From Triplophysa rosa (lineage: Eukaryota > Chordata > Actinopteri > Cypriniformes > Nemacheilidae), in assembly GCF_024868665.1 (NCBI RefSeq), contig NC_079912.1, positions 14,690,165 to 14,754,164 of the forward strand: 64,000 nt of DNA. Reading direction: 5' to 3'. Position 1 is the stretch's first letter, and every line of letters begins with the position of its first letter. Under the pieces are notes generated by a model. It was not told the DNA's origin. It saw only the letters and a program-made list of their open reading frames with translations, and did no database searches. Shown here in pieces: positions 1 to 11,168 of this stretch. Made by a program: the position numbers and the translations under genes.

Positions 1-2085
1 CAGGATTGTGTAAAAAATGTGATGGTCTGCATTGCAGAAAACAAGATCCATGGGGCGAGGTCAGATCCTGATCAAACTCCTCCCACTTTATATACTGTAC
101 TTAGCCGCAATATAGAGATTAATTTGCAACCCGTGGTCGCTAACGTTTGCTCTTATTAACGTCTAAATTCTACACAATGTAACACATTTTTGTAAAAGTT
201 GTGTTTCGCTTTAATTTTTACTGTTTCTTTATGAAGTTTAACATGCTGAATACGAAAATTACATTATTTTGTTTACCATCGACGGTACTCACAAAAAAAG
301 TATTTTCACACATTTGCCGCGAACGCGCATCAATCTTGTCTTCCACGAAGATTGAAAATATTTTTCAGATCGCGTCACTCACGCCATTAATAACAAACAT
401 TCCCCATGAGTAGTAAATAACGTGGAACGCGATTGTTCGCGTTTGGTGTGAAAATTTGTACAGTTTTTGTTTATTTGCAATATACCGATATATCGTAATT
501 AAGCTCAAAATTTACTTGAGCGTAATATACACTAAAACATGGATGCTACATGAAAATAAATATTACCACAATAATTAGCACCACAGAATTGTTCAAGAAC
601 TATCGAAAGGTCGGTCAAAACAAAAATTTGTTACACTGTGCATTATAGTCGAGACACATTAAAAATATTGTGTACGCCTTTAAGTAATGATCACAGTTAA
701 ATATATGTTAACCCAAACCCTTACACTAAATCTCATAAAATACGTTATTAAAAATACATAAATAAATAACGATTGTCTTCGGGCAAGTTTGTTTTTCCGT
801 CAAAAGAATAACTTTAGTTTCAGCGGAAATGGTAGAGCAACAACACAAGTATGCAGTGGGAGGAGACTGGATCCAGTGTTGACCAATCAAAGTGGAAGGG
901 AAGGAGACTGGATCTGGATCCAATCTTGCCCCCTATATCTCGCGTTCTGCAGTGAGGAGCTACTGTAAAAAAATGCCCTCAAAATTCAATCTATGAGATC
1001 TTAAATTCTGATATAATTAAGCAATCTCAAAATCAAAACGTTTCAAGATGAAAATGAGTTCTTTAGTTTGGTCTTGACTCAATCTCGCCCTGTCTTGGTC
1101 TCAACTCTTTAAAGACTTGCTCTTGGTCTTGAGGTGGACCTGATGTAACGTAATGTAATGTAAAATTATGATTCTTTTTGGAACAAAAGAAAAAACCTTT
1201 AAAGAAACCATACAGGTTTAGTAAAGTCTTCAAAGTGACAGTGGAGAAAAGGCTACCAAGAGCACGAGACATATGAGTATTTCTTTATAGATATAGTTTT
1301 TTTAATGCACGTGATTATCAATATCATTAATCAGACGATTCTCTCGGTCATGAGTGTGCGTGTGTAAATGATCAGACTGATGAGCTCCATGCGCTTCTAA
1401 TCAAGTCATCAGGACACTATAATGCTCCCCAAAATATTCAATGCCGGATTTAGCATTTGTAATCAATATGTATATGAGAGCAAAAAGAAAAAGGTGGAAT
1501 TGTATGTGTGTGATTGAAAGAATAGCAGAACAGAATGTGCACAGGCAGCCTAAAATATAAAAAAATCTGATTGTTTTGCACTGAGAAGAGAATGCAATGA
1601 AAAAGTATGCTCATGTCGGTCTGAAGATCAGCTGATCCTTGTGTCTTCTCATGTCTCTGGATTTGTAATCTGCTGAAAGCAGGAATTCTCGATCTCTTCT
1701 CAGCCCGGAGACTTCCGTCTCATCTCCCCTCATCTCACTCTGAGCCTCTGCGGTGATCCCGCGGCTTCACATGCTGTCTGACTGATATTTCTCTCCACGC
1801 TGCTGGAAAAGAACTATAGACGGTGTATCCTTGCTTTATTAAATAATACTTTATAGAGTTGGCAAAAACCTCCGTGTTTGATAAGGAACAGATCTCTATG
1901 AATGTAAGAGTCTGATGGCCACTGAAACCTCATGAGATGTGAATTATGTCCGTGAAGTACGAGTCGATACTATAGAGCATCATAAAATTTATTTGAATTA
2001 TTATAAAGTTTGAAACAGGAGTGCAGGCATCGGGGTTTTGCTGGAATATTTTATGAAAATGTTTATTTTTATTAAACGCTATATA
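1..2085. other. AT-rich intergenic DNA, no gene recognised
   Basis: No exon-like open frame with splice signals and no recognisable protein was found. Around 1065-1135 there is a degenerate repeat built on TCTTGGTCT/TCTTGACT-like words. At about 860-925 the word GGAGACTGGATC occurs twice with short spacing. Nothing else supports a feature. Confidence 0.5.
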
Positions 2086-2443
2086 GGGCTGTCACAATAT
2101 CAGATTTTCTCTTCACGGTTATCATGGCCAAAATAATTCGCAGTTACGATAATATCACTTTAACTATTTCATTTCTTTCTTTATATATTTTTAAATGAAC
2201 AAATAATGCGTTAAATTCATCTTTAATTTTGTTTTTGTGTTTTCTCATTTGTTGGTCAACAAATCACACTTAAAATTCGAGTGTAAGGATTAGAGAGTTT
2301 GTAACCATTGTAATTCTTAAGACAAAACTTGAAACGGGTTCTGAATTATTTACGATATTATCATATATGTAGTTTTTCACATGGTATCAATAATCATGGT
2401 TTTAATACCACGGTTACTGGCAATACCAGTTATTGTGATGCCC
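2086..2443. mobile_element. Short non-autonomous DNA transposon relic
   Basis: The stretch opens with GGGCTGTCACAATATCAG and closes with the imperfect inverted counterpart TTATTGTGATGCCC. Inside it are further inverted pieces with CACGGTTA/TAACCGTG-like words. It encodes nothing. No clear target-site duplication is visible. The family (hAT-like is possible) is not certain. Confidence 0.45.
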
Positions 2444-2703
2444 AACAAAAATACAGTGATATAAACTTGTATTTTCTGTCAAAAGCATTAGAAAAACGAT
2501 ATAGTACAAGAATATTTCGCAGTTATAAAGTAATTCTTCTGGAGTTTGTATGTTAATGTAATAAAATGAAGATAAACAAATTTGTCTTGCTATCTATAAT
2601 GTCTCAAGCATGAGATTGGATCCTAGCTCTGCAGTAAATGACCATCATCTTCATCGAAATCACCTAAAAAGTGTGGACCCCTCATCCACACAAACGTGGA
2701 ATG

Positions 2704-3109
2704 CATGGGCCGGTATGAGATTTTGGCGGTATAATAACCTTTATCAAAAATACCACGGTTCCGCGGTATTGCTGTGTTGCTATTAAAACACTAAAATGTG
2801 TTATTTCCAAATATCTGCGTATACAAAAAACTACTTTTCAACTGGACACAATACATTTCATTTTGAACCAACATATAGAACATGTGTGTCAGGTAAAAAT
2901 AAAGCCTTAAAATTACAATGTTCTTAAAAAAATGTTTTTGTCATATATATTTGACATAAACATCAAACATTGAATTACATGATTGAATTATTTGTTTTTC
3001 TGTAAACACAGCTCATACCTTAGAAACGGTATCACCGACATTTTTAGTGGTTTTGAAACCTTAACTCTTTTAAACCTCGGTATACCTTGAAACCGGTATT
3101 CGGCCCATG
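2704..3109. mobile_element. Short non-autonomous DNA transposon relic, CATGGGCCG ends
   Basis: The ends are the inverted repeat CATGGGCCGGTATGAGA at the left and CCGGTATTCGGCCCATG at the right, with CGGTAT words repeated inside both ends. Length is about 406 bp and there is no coding capacity. The element lies just upstream of the presumed 5' untranslated region of the Deltex-domain gene. The family is not assigned with confidence. Confidence 0.5.
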
Positions 3110-3239
3110 CCTATGTGGAACAAAAACAGAAAAACTCTTTCAATGCTCATCCTGTAAAATCCTAACACGCGTGTCATTAAACTCCACCCATTCTCTCTCA
3201 GCTGTCTAAACCAGAACAGGTTTAACTGCACTTGTCTTC

Positions 3240-3530
3240 ACTTCCTTATTTATGCGCGAATGTTTTTGTTTATAAACCTTTATCCGTGACAGAAACGAAT
3301 GTTAAAAATCTGTAGAAGCCGGTGTGTAGATAAGCACTCCACCTACAGTCCAAGAGAGAAGCAAGTGTCTGGTAAGTCAAACTTAAACATTAAGTAATCT
3401 GTGTATGCTAATTATCCATGACAAATGACCCAATATAAACTTTTGTTTGTATCAATTTTAGAGATAAACAGCAACCAATTTCTGTCAATGATCTGTGGAC
3501 CTGTGAATTCATCACTTCTTTGACTGGATC
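3240..3530 (+). promoter_or_regulatory. Presumed promoter/5' UTR of the DTC-domain gene
   Basis: A plausible untranslated exon ends at 3371 with a consensus donor (CTG|GTAAGT). It would be joined to an acceptor TTTTAG at about 3461, giving a very short 5' UTR intron of about 90 bp before the ATG at 3531. GAAACGAA at about 3292 resembles half of an interferon-response element, but a single such word is weak evidence. The transcription start cannot be placed from sequence alone. Confidence 0.3.
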
Positions 3531-6500
3531 ATGGGGTCTTCACAGAGCAAAGATAAGATGCACTGCACCAGGTACCTGAATGGCAAAGGCCCACCAGCGC
3601 TGACAGAGATCCGTGAGTTTCTGAGCTCCTTTATACTGATCATGACAATGAAAGTGTCACTTCATACATAAGTACTTGGATGCTATTCTTAAAAAGCATA
3701 GTATAAAAAATGTATAAATGTCCTTGCATGTAGATAACAAAATACTAAACCTAGTGGCATGTATTTTATAGAAAGACAGCGATTCAGAAAAATACATTTT
3801 ATGTGAACACTTTTGAAAATAATTGCAAAATGTATTTGAACACTTTATAGTTGCCAAAGTTAGTGTAACATCTTTATGAACTATGAACTAAAAGCACCGT
3901 AAGGTTACTCTGCAGGGCACCTTTGAACATTTAAGTAGAACTGATGTAAAATATTAAAATATTTTTAGCAAAATATGGTTTGGAGAACTGAATGAATTAT
4001 TTGCATAGAAATCTTTGTTTGCCAATGCCACTTGGCTATATATATCGATGCTGTCCTTCTAAAACCATGTAACCTTATTTCTGTATTTCTCTTTTTTTTG
4101 TTGCCATAAATCATTATAATCAACTAATTTGGACATGTAAAGTTTCGGAAGGACAGCAACGATATATTACTTAAATTTAAAGCTTAATGCTTTTTCTTTT
4201 TACTGTGTGTCATGGCCATGTGAGCAGAATCTAACGGAACAAACAATAACAAAAAAGGCACTCTGATAATGCAAGGAAACCAGCCCGAAGGCCAGATGAC
4301 TTGGACCCTTGAAAGACGAAGCTTACCGGGACATTCTGACTGTGACACCATTCAAATCGCCTTTCATTTTGAAGCTGGCATTCAGTCGGTGAGCTCATGT
4401 CATTTTTAGTGTATCACTTTGGCAACGTATAAGTATCAAAGTGGAATGACACACCTAATGTGTAAGCAGTATGTTTACGCTCGAAAGCATCTCAGTTATT
4501 TCTTTCTCATCTCCGTGGAATCTTGTTCGGCTTGTTTCTCACACACTTCCTGCAGGGCACTTACAGACAATGATGGATGTGTGCTGAAAACAGCTCAAAT
4601 CCCCTGTTATAATAATGCCTGAAGTCTTTGTGTTTATGGCTGATCTTCAAGTGTTGTCCGGCATAGTTATGACTGTGTGTTTCCTTTTAAATCAGATGAG
4701 ATCTAAACATTTCGCACTATGTGCGTGCTTGCTCCTAGCATCATGATGAGCAAGGAAGATAATGTGGTGAAGTTCAAAGTTTGAGTTCAACCCATGTAAG
4801 GAGAAGTTGTCAGTTTTCTGATAATAATAATTCATTTGATTTATAACGCACTTTATATTAACAAGAATCCCAAAGTGCTACAAATTGAAAACAAAAGAAG
4901 CAACAAAACAAAAACCGAAACAATAAGTTTGTCTAAAAAGGTCAGTTTTAAGGCCACATTTGAAAGCACCCAGTGATTGTGGTGTCCTCAGATGGTCAGG
5001 GAAAGCATTCCTGAGCAAAAGGCCAATCGCCCATAGTACGAAGCTTGGTCCTGGTGGGTTTGAGGAGATGTGCTGAGGCAGAGCGGAGGCTACGTGTTGA
5101 GGTTTGTGGAGTGAGAAGTTCCTTGAGATAGGGAGGGGCGTCACCATAGATACACTGATGAGTGAGGACAGAAACCTTGTACTGAATCCTGTAAGAGACA
5201 GGAAGCCAATGAAGGGATTTGAGGATGGGAGTGATATGATTGTACTTGCGCACCCTCATTAGGATCCTTGCAGCGCTGTTCTGAATATACTGCAGCTTCT
5301 GTGGGCATTTGCCGCGATCCCGATGAGGAGTGCATTACAGTAATCTAGCCTGTAGGAGGTGAAAAAAAGAAGTCTAGATACAGTATATTGGGCTTCATTT
5401 ATGAAACGACCGTACGACCGGAAAACTGGGCGCACAGTCGTTTCCACGCAAAACTTGGTATTTATCAATATGGATGTGAGCGGTTGCTATGATCAAATCT
5501 CACGACAGGTCTCAGTTCATGTACGAAAGTTTTGAGATAGTGTGTCTGTGTACGCTTTACCCTTTTGATAACTGTAAAGGAATAATGACAAATAACAAAG
5601 ATTAGTTTTTTTTCGTTTAGTATAACAAATGTAAAAATAGATTGCGATGGGATTTCTTTTTTCATTACATTAATAAAGTATTTTTAATTATTTAATTATT
5701 TATTATATGGTCGTTTCATTGTTTGAAATTACAAGGTTAACAGGTGCTTTGGTGTACAAAACTTTTAGGCTACTTCTAAGATAATTTACGACATTAAAAT
5801 GCACAATTAAAAGTCAAACATTTTATAAACTACAGTAGGCCTAATCAATATATTTATATGCAATGGGTTAGTTTACCTATTTGCAAGATGATAGATTCTT
5901 TGATGGACAAATATGCATTCTAATATTTTAGGCCGGTTTGTGGGGGCTGAAGACCGCTGGTCCTGCCTCTGACAGATCTGAAAGAGAAAAAATAAATGAA
6001 GCAAACATAAAACTGTGTGCTTGATTTAAGCAGCCTGAAATGCAAGATTAGCAGCATTAGATTTTAAACCTTTATCCTGCTTAGAAACATGCATCTGTCT
6101 CCTCCGCAACAGACCATTTTTTTCTTCACCTAAATGAAGAAAACTGTATAAAAACATTTAGTCTACATATAAACATTATTCTATAATTGCGCCTTAAAAA
6201 AAGATCAGTAATTTATATCTCGTTTTTACATTAACACATTAATGTAACTTAATGTTTTTCAAGATTGAAGTCAGATTAATTTTGTTTAACTTTAAATGCA
6301 TTATACAACCAAAGTAATGTAAAGCAACAACAATACTTTGTGTAAATTTATAATAGTGAAAAACTATAATAAAATAAAAGATTTGCATCATATTTACAAA
6401 ATATCCAATAAAAAATACAAACCTCCAACCAACCTCAGCTGGAGATCGGTTCACTACACCAACGCTGCGATCTCTTTCCAAAACTGTTTTTTACTTCCTT

Positions 6501-7922
6501 TGATTCCGCTTTCCAAGGTCAAACTTTAATTTCTAAATTGGAAAAGTTCCTCGTTTTGGCCGGATTACGTTTCCCCATATCGCAAAATCTAAGGGCGAGG
6601 CATCTACACCCTGAATTTATAGGGGCGTTATGTAAGGGATAATGTACAGGCAGCCGGTTGTTATCGCAGAAATTATTTCGTGATAACAGCCGGCTGCTTG
6701 TACATTATCCCACTTATTACACGGCTACTTGCCACATGAGAAAAAAAACTGAACATAAAATGTGAATTTGAAATATTTTATTAGCTCATTTTTACCGAAT
6801 GCAGACCTTCCTCGAGGAAAAGCCGTTTACTTTCAGTTTTAAAGTAAGAAACGACGTTCAAACGTCACGAACAGGCAAATTGGTTTAATCATTTGTAAAT
6901 ATAATGTCATATATGTTATTAAAAGACATATTTATAATTCATTTTTGTGTAATATTAAACTGCCCCTCTCAAAATGATTCGCAGCATCCGGGTTACAGGG
7001 TGTTATTTTGAGCAGTTGTTAACAACCCTTGGAATGTCGCGACTGGCCAATCAGAATCAAGCATTCAAATGAGCCGTGTAATAAATGTAAATTACGACCG
7101 ATTTCCGCCTGCACATTCATCAAGGTACGATCATTCGTACGATGAGATTAACGGCATGTTTGATGAATCGCACATAAACCCTGTCGTAAGACTATTTCTG
7201 CGCACGGATCTGCGCTCGTTTCTACGTTAGATTGATAAATGAGGCCCATTGCGTCCATTCCAGTCCAGTGTCTCTTGAATTTCAACAAAATCAAACCTCA
7301 GGAGTGACATCAAGTCATCCAACAGCAATGTGAAAGACTGACAGCATGAAAAGACACATGAAAACTGCTAGGGAGTGGTTATAACGCTTTCTTTTTTGTG
7401 TGTGTAAGAAATAGGTTTTATAACTGGCTGTAATATATGAGTGATGACCATGAGTAACTCCCCCTGCAGGACAGACATCCACATCCTGGACACAGATACA
7501 AGGGTCTGGACTCTGTGGCGTACCTGCCCAACAACAACACAGGGGTGAAGATTCTGCGACTACTGGAGGTGGCTTTCCAACACAAGATGATGTTTGCTGT
7601 GGTGGCCGACGGCAGAGGTGAATACTGTGTGACACCTGCAGATATACCCCTAAAACCCATGGACCGTGGACCTGAGAGGTATAACAAATATATTTTTAGG
7701 TTATTTAATTTTACGTTTCACACAAACTTGTTGTCCGTATAAATCCCAGGACCACTGTTGAATCACATAAAGACATTGCTCAGTGCATCTGTAATGTTTT
7801 GGTGAAATACTCATCCAGTAGTGGACGTAATTGTTTTCTCTGAATGTTTCAGCTTGGGCTATCCGGATCCAAACTACCTTAAAACAGTGACGAAAGTTCT
7901 TAAGCAGAAGGGGATCAAATGA
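3531..7922 (+). CDS. Deltex C-terminal (DTC) domain-only protein, four exons
   Basis: Coding exons are 3531-3612, 4228-4388, 7470-7678 and 7853-7922. All have GT-AG boundaries and matching phases (1, 0, 2), giving 173 residues. Residues about 49-173 match the DTC domain of Deltex E3 ligases: LPG at 60-62, GIQ at 78-80, HPHPGHRYKG at 84-93, AYLPNNNTG at 98-106, LLEVAF at 112-117, and the terminal GYPDPNYL at 153-160. In Deltex proteins this domain binds ADP-ribose/NAD+ and works beside a RING that recruits E2. Here no RING precedes it, so autonomous ligase activity is unlikely. The first residues, MGSSQSKDK, fit an N-myristoylation signal (Gly2, Ser6, basic 7 and 9), suggesting membrane attachment. 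The region equivalent to the IHHKT motif of human Deltex reads IPLKP (140-144). The ATG was chosen because it opens the frame spliced to exon 2. Function is inferred; the domain call is firm. Confidence 0.85.
3613..4227 (+). other. Intron 1 of the DTC-domain gene
   Basis: The donor is ATCC|GTGAGT and the acceptor TGAGCAG|AA. AT-rich intron sequence; I see no repeat or RNA gene in it. Confidence 0.7.
4823..5386 (-). pseudogene. L2-like LINE fragment, 3' end of the reverse-transcriptase ORF
   Basis: Read on the minus strand, three overlapping frames give typical pieces of the C-terminal part of L2/CR1-clade non-LTR retrotransposon ORF2. These are RLDYCNALL near 5350, then HITPILKSLHWLPVSYRI (about 5180-5235), then a tail ending in KTDLFRQ (about 4935). 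The frame breaks at least twice, so it is dead. The segment at 4823-4875 (TTATAACGCACTTTATATT, then AAAGTGCTACA) is the 3' tail. It resembles 45177-45310, where a related tail occurs. It is truncated on its 5' side next to the DNA transposon that starts at 5390. Confidence 0.75.
6636..6711. repeat. 32-bp-arm hairpin inside the transposon
   Basis: GGGATAATGTACAGGCAGCC at 6636 onward is matched by its near-perfect inverted copy ending at 6711 (GGCTGCTTGTACATTATCCC). The arms are about 32 bp with about three mismatches, around a loop of about 12 bases. It abuts the nested element that follows. Confidence 0.7.
6714..7084. mobile_element. Nested MITE with TTATTACACGGCT ends
   Basis: A perfect 13-bp inverted repeat, TTATTACACGGCT at 6714-6726 and AGCCGTGTAATAA at 7072-7084, bounds 371 bp without coding capacity. 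It lies wholly inside the larger Harbinger-type element, so it inserted later or is a captured segment. Confidence 0.55.
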
Positions 7923-8230
7923 AACAAGATGAGCTACTTTTACTGTGGATTACTAACCTCACCATGACCAGAATATGAAGGCGCATTGTTTAATACTTAT
8001 GAACAAGGTCACTGAGTTTGCCAGTTCAGAAGAGATCTTTTCTGTGAGAATCTGTTGCTGTCTGTTTGTTAGGTGATAATATATTCTATTTAAAACACAA
8101 GCCTTCTTACAGGAAGTAGGATGGTGTTCTGTATAATTCTAGCCACTGTTTGTTTACTCCTTGTGGTTGTAAAGTTTTACAATTATTTTAAATTAAATAA
8201 TATGGAAAAATTCTGTTTTAAAAATGAGTT
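7923..8230 (+). terminator. 3' UTR and likely poly(A) signal of the DTC-domain gene
   Basis: After the TGA at 7920-7922 the sequence is non-coding. The first usable polyadenylation hexamer is ATTAAA at 8192-8197. A canonical AATAAA occurs later at about 8485. The exact cleavage site is not determinable. Confidence 0.4.
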
Positions 8231-8685
8231 TCAATAATTAGCTTACACTTAAAATGTGCGAAATTCATTATTTGTTAAAAAAAAAGACGAGTTAAAAGAC
8301 GGCAAGCATCGCATTCTCATCCGCACCAACGTTCACGTCCTGCCAGGTGAAGTCAACACATCCCCTGCAATATTTCTCCCTCGCCTGAAACGCGTCTGCA
8401 CTTTGCCGAATGTGAACTTTCCCAGGCTGACGTTGCTCCTCTGTTCTCCTCAAACTGAATTACACACCAGGCTTCATACACACAATAAAGAGTAATCGGA
8501 TTGGCAGGCCCCATTAGAGAGGGACCCGTCATCTCCAGGGGCGTTCTTAAACCACTTTCTCCTGGACCATCCACCAGGAGTCATTCGTTCTGACTGTCAT
8601 CCGCCACCACGGCTCTGACAGCTATCAAATCTGTTCCTGCCCCATCCTCCCTCAATCTACGTGCTTCTCGCGCTCCCCCTACCAA

Positions 8686-8686
<1 letters not shown>

Positions 8687-8720
<34 letters not shown>
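8687..8720. repeat. Poly(C) tract, 34 bases
   Basis: An uninterrupted run of 34 cytosines, lying in a C-rich context (CCCC runs from about 8672). The complementary strand is a pure G-run with quadruplex potential. Confidence 0.95.
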
Positions 8721-8721
<1 letters not shown>

Positions 8722-8827
8722 TTTGTGACCCGGAGGAGCCCGATTGTATCTGAGTGTGTCACAAACCAGCTTGAGAATGCTGTGCTGGAATTTCCAATTA
8801 TATAGTTGTATTCTTACCCATCCCGTC

Positions 8828-8990
8828 TTAAAGAGACAGTTCACCTGAAAATGATCATTTATTCACCCTAATGTCAGTTCAAACCTGTATGACACTCTCT
8901 CTTTCTCCATTTGTTCTGTTCTCGACACAAATGCTGATAATACTCTTTTTTTCCATACAATGAAAGTGAATGGAGACCGATCCTGTCAGT
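8828..8990. mobile_element. Degenerate fold-back MITE fragment
   Basis: It starts with TTAAAGAGACAGTTCACCTG followed by ATTCACCCTAATGTCAG and TTCAAACCTGTATGAC. This is the recognisable left end of the TTAAAGGG...TTCACCC fold-back family seen elsewhere in the window (best copy 36362-36699). The right arm is missing or unrecognisable. Confidence 0.5.
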
Positions 8991-9071
8991 AATCTTTTAA
9001 GTGGTCTCTCTCTGGAGAAATAAACGTCATATTTTAACTGTTTTTAACCAAAAGGTTATAAACCAAAAGCT

Positions 9072-9235
9072 TTCCTGTGGCTCAGTGGTTAGAGCACGAC
9101 GCTAGCGACGCCAAGGTAATGGGTTCGATCCCAGGGATTGCACATACTCCAATACAAATGTATAGTATTATGCTATGCAATTCGCTTTGGATAAAAGAGT
9201 CTTCCAAATGCATACTAAATTTAAATATAAAAAGT
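9072..9235 (+). mobile_element. tRNA-derived SINE
   Basis: A tRNA-like head holds an A box (TGGCTCAGTGGTTAGAGC, about 9078) and a B box (GGTTCGATCCC, about 9122). It is followed by a body ending in CGCTTTGGATAAAAGAGTC and an AAATGCATACTAAATTTAAA tail typical of cyprinid SINEs of the V-SINE/DANA type. The same family appears at 21715-21855 in opposite orientation. It is not a functional tRNA gene, because no acceptor-stem pairing closes around the boxes. Confidence 0.75.
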
Positions 9236-9250
9236 TACAGATTGCAGCTT

Positions 9251-9652
9251 TAAAGTCCCGGTGAAATTAAACATTACAATGTCTATTTTTTCATGAAATA
9301 TTGCAGCGTTTCATGTAAATAGTTTATCAATGTGGGTCATTTTCTTTTTAAAAGTTGTGTGCCCTCATAATCTTCAGTTAAACTGCACTTCCTTCCTGTA
9401 ATGACTATCCATCTTCCTATCCTATGTTAGACGGCTTGGGCGGAGCATTCGTTAACTCCTCCCCTTCAACTGTCAGTCTGCTGCCAGTTCCATTTTCAAA
9501 ATGCAACCGCTGTCTTTATCCATCCAATCAAATCGCAGAGAAACACGAAAGCCGCGCCCACTATTTTTCTCATTAGAAATTCCATTTCACTCGGAAATGC
9601 GTCAAAATACGGAAGGAAAAACGATCGCAACTTCTTGTTCACGGGGACTTTA
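9251..9652. mobile_element. MITE with TAAAGTCCC ends
   Basis: TAAAGTCCCGGTGAA at the left is mirrored by TTCACGGGGACTTTA at the right. About 402 bp, non-coding. Confidence 0.5.
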
Positions 9653-10109
9653 TCCGTGACAAAAAAAGCAAAAAGCGTTCTCCTTCCCTCACTGGTAGAA
9701 TTCATCAGAGTTAAAGTGATGTATGTTGAAATCATCTGTTTGTAATGACTCTTTCCTTAACAGAGAAACCAACAGGCCTTCATTAAGAAAAACAAAGTTC
9801 AAATTCTCATTAGAAATCGTTCTCATCCTTCCCACGAGTGTTGTGGTGTTTTGGCATGTTTTGCCCACTGGGGGGCTGAACGCTGTGCTTGTGATGAATG
9901 GGCTGAAGGCGTGTTTTCATTAGGCTGTTTAATTTGAAGCACAATTAGACTTCATCTCTTTTAGAAGACAAAGCAGATTCTAAAGTTGTTCATTAAAAGG
10001 CTGAGTCACAGACGCTGAAGATGGATGCGCACACCGTGTCTTCCTCAACAACAACACTGCACTCCTAAAGTCAATTCTTCCCCTACAGTGTGAAGCGTCT
10101 AATTACTAT

Positions 10110-10612
10110 CGCCTTCCTTCTCCTCTCCTCTCGTCTCATCTCATCCAGGCTCAGCTGTTCTGCTCATTTGTTCTAGTTTCATTTTCTGCCCTTTGTCTGC
10201 TCATTACATCTCTCAATCTCAGTTCATCTCGTCTCGTCTCATTTGATCTCACCTCCAATGCTCATTTAATCTCTCATTCTCATCTCATTTTGTCTCAGCT
10301 CTTCTGCTCATTTAATCTTGTCTCATTTTCTGCCATTTGTCTGCTCATTAAATCTCTCAATCTCAGTTCATGTATCCTACTCATAAAACTTCACATTATC
10401 ATCTCGTCTCGTTTTATCTCATCTGTCATGATCATAAAATCTCTCATTCTCGTCTCATTTTGTCTCAGCTCTTTTGCTCGTTTAATCTTGTCTCGTTTTC
10501 TGCCCTCTGTTTATCGTCTAGTCTCATCTCATCTGACCTGCTCATAAATCTCTGTCTCATTTTGTCTCGTCGGTCCGGCACATTAAATATCTCATTGTGT
10601 TCTCATCTTGTG
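10110..10612. repeat. CTCAT/CTCGT-rich minisatellite
   Basis: The plus strand is built from TCTCATCTCGTCTCATTTTG-like words. A longer unit beginning TCAGCTCTTCTGCTCATTTA recurs at about 10151, 10295 and 10465, spacing 144 and 170 bases. Pyrimidine-rich stretches continue on the far side of the element at 10621-11168 (11200-11335), so the field was split by that insertion. The open frames here are repeat artefacts. Confidence 0.75.
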
Positions 10613-10620
10613 TCATATGT

Positions 10621-11168
10621 TTAAGGGGTCATATGACATGGCTAAAACAAATATTATCGTTTGTTTTAGATGTAATGAAATGTATATACACGATTTAAGG
10701 TTAAAAAACGCTGTATTTTCTACATACCGTGCATGTTTGTATCTCCTCTTTGCCCCGCCTCTCTGAAACGCGCAGATTTTTAACAAAGCTCATCGCTCTG
10801 AAAAGCGAGGTGTGCTATGATTGGCCAGTTAACCAGTGCGTAGTGATTGGTCGAATACTGCAAACGTGTGATGGAAATGTAACGCCTCTTCCCATATTTG
10901 GAACATCAGGTACTGACAGGTACACCCATCTTGCTTATACATTTGGGCGGTCTTAGTCAAGTCATACCACCAACTGATGTAGATTTATGGGGGTGTGGCT
11001 ACACGAGGCGTTTCAGGCAGGTCTGGGTGAGCATTCGCTTTAAGATAGAATGCATCTTTTGTTCTGACTTAAATTTTTGCAATTTTACGTGTCTAATACA
11101 TGCATGGGCAACTTATATCACACCAAAGACACAGAAAAACACGTGTTCGTGCCATATGACCCCTTTAA
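10621..11168. mobile_element. TTAA-flanked non-autonomous DNA transposon (Kolobok/piggyBac-like target)
   Basis: The element reads TTAA-GGGGTCATATGACATGG at the left and GTGCCATATGACCCCT-TTAA at the right. Both termini are flanked by TTAA, the target of Kolobok and piggyBac superfamilies. The body of about 548 bp has no transposase. It interrupts the CTCAT minisatellite. Superfamily is inferred only from the TTAA target. Confidence 0.65.

Larger units (their letters stand above)
5390..7247. mobile_element. 1.86-kb Harbinger-type DNA transposon, non-autonomous
   Basis: The left end reads GGGCTTCATTTATGAAACG and the right end reads ATTGATAAATGAGGCCC, an imperfect terminal inverted repeat. It is flanked by the trinucleotide ATT on both sides (5387-5389 and 7248-7250), fitting the 3-bp target duplication of PIF/Harbinger elements. 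Further inverted CGTACGA-containing words lie near both ends (about 5411 and 7125-7140). No transposase frame is visible. It sits in intron 2 of the DTC-domain gene and carries a nested smaller element (6636-7084). Confidence 0.65.

Noticed and set aside
4878..5468. Several overlapping minus-strand frames that look like a gene
   Set aside because: They are broken pieces of an L2-like LINE reverse-transcriptase ORF, not a host gene.
9078..9132. tRNA-like A and B boxes
   Set aside because: The surrounding sequence has the SINE body and tail and no paired acceptor stem, so it is a SINE head rather than a tRNA gene.
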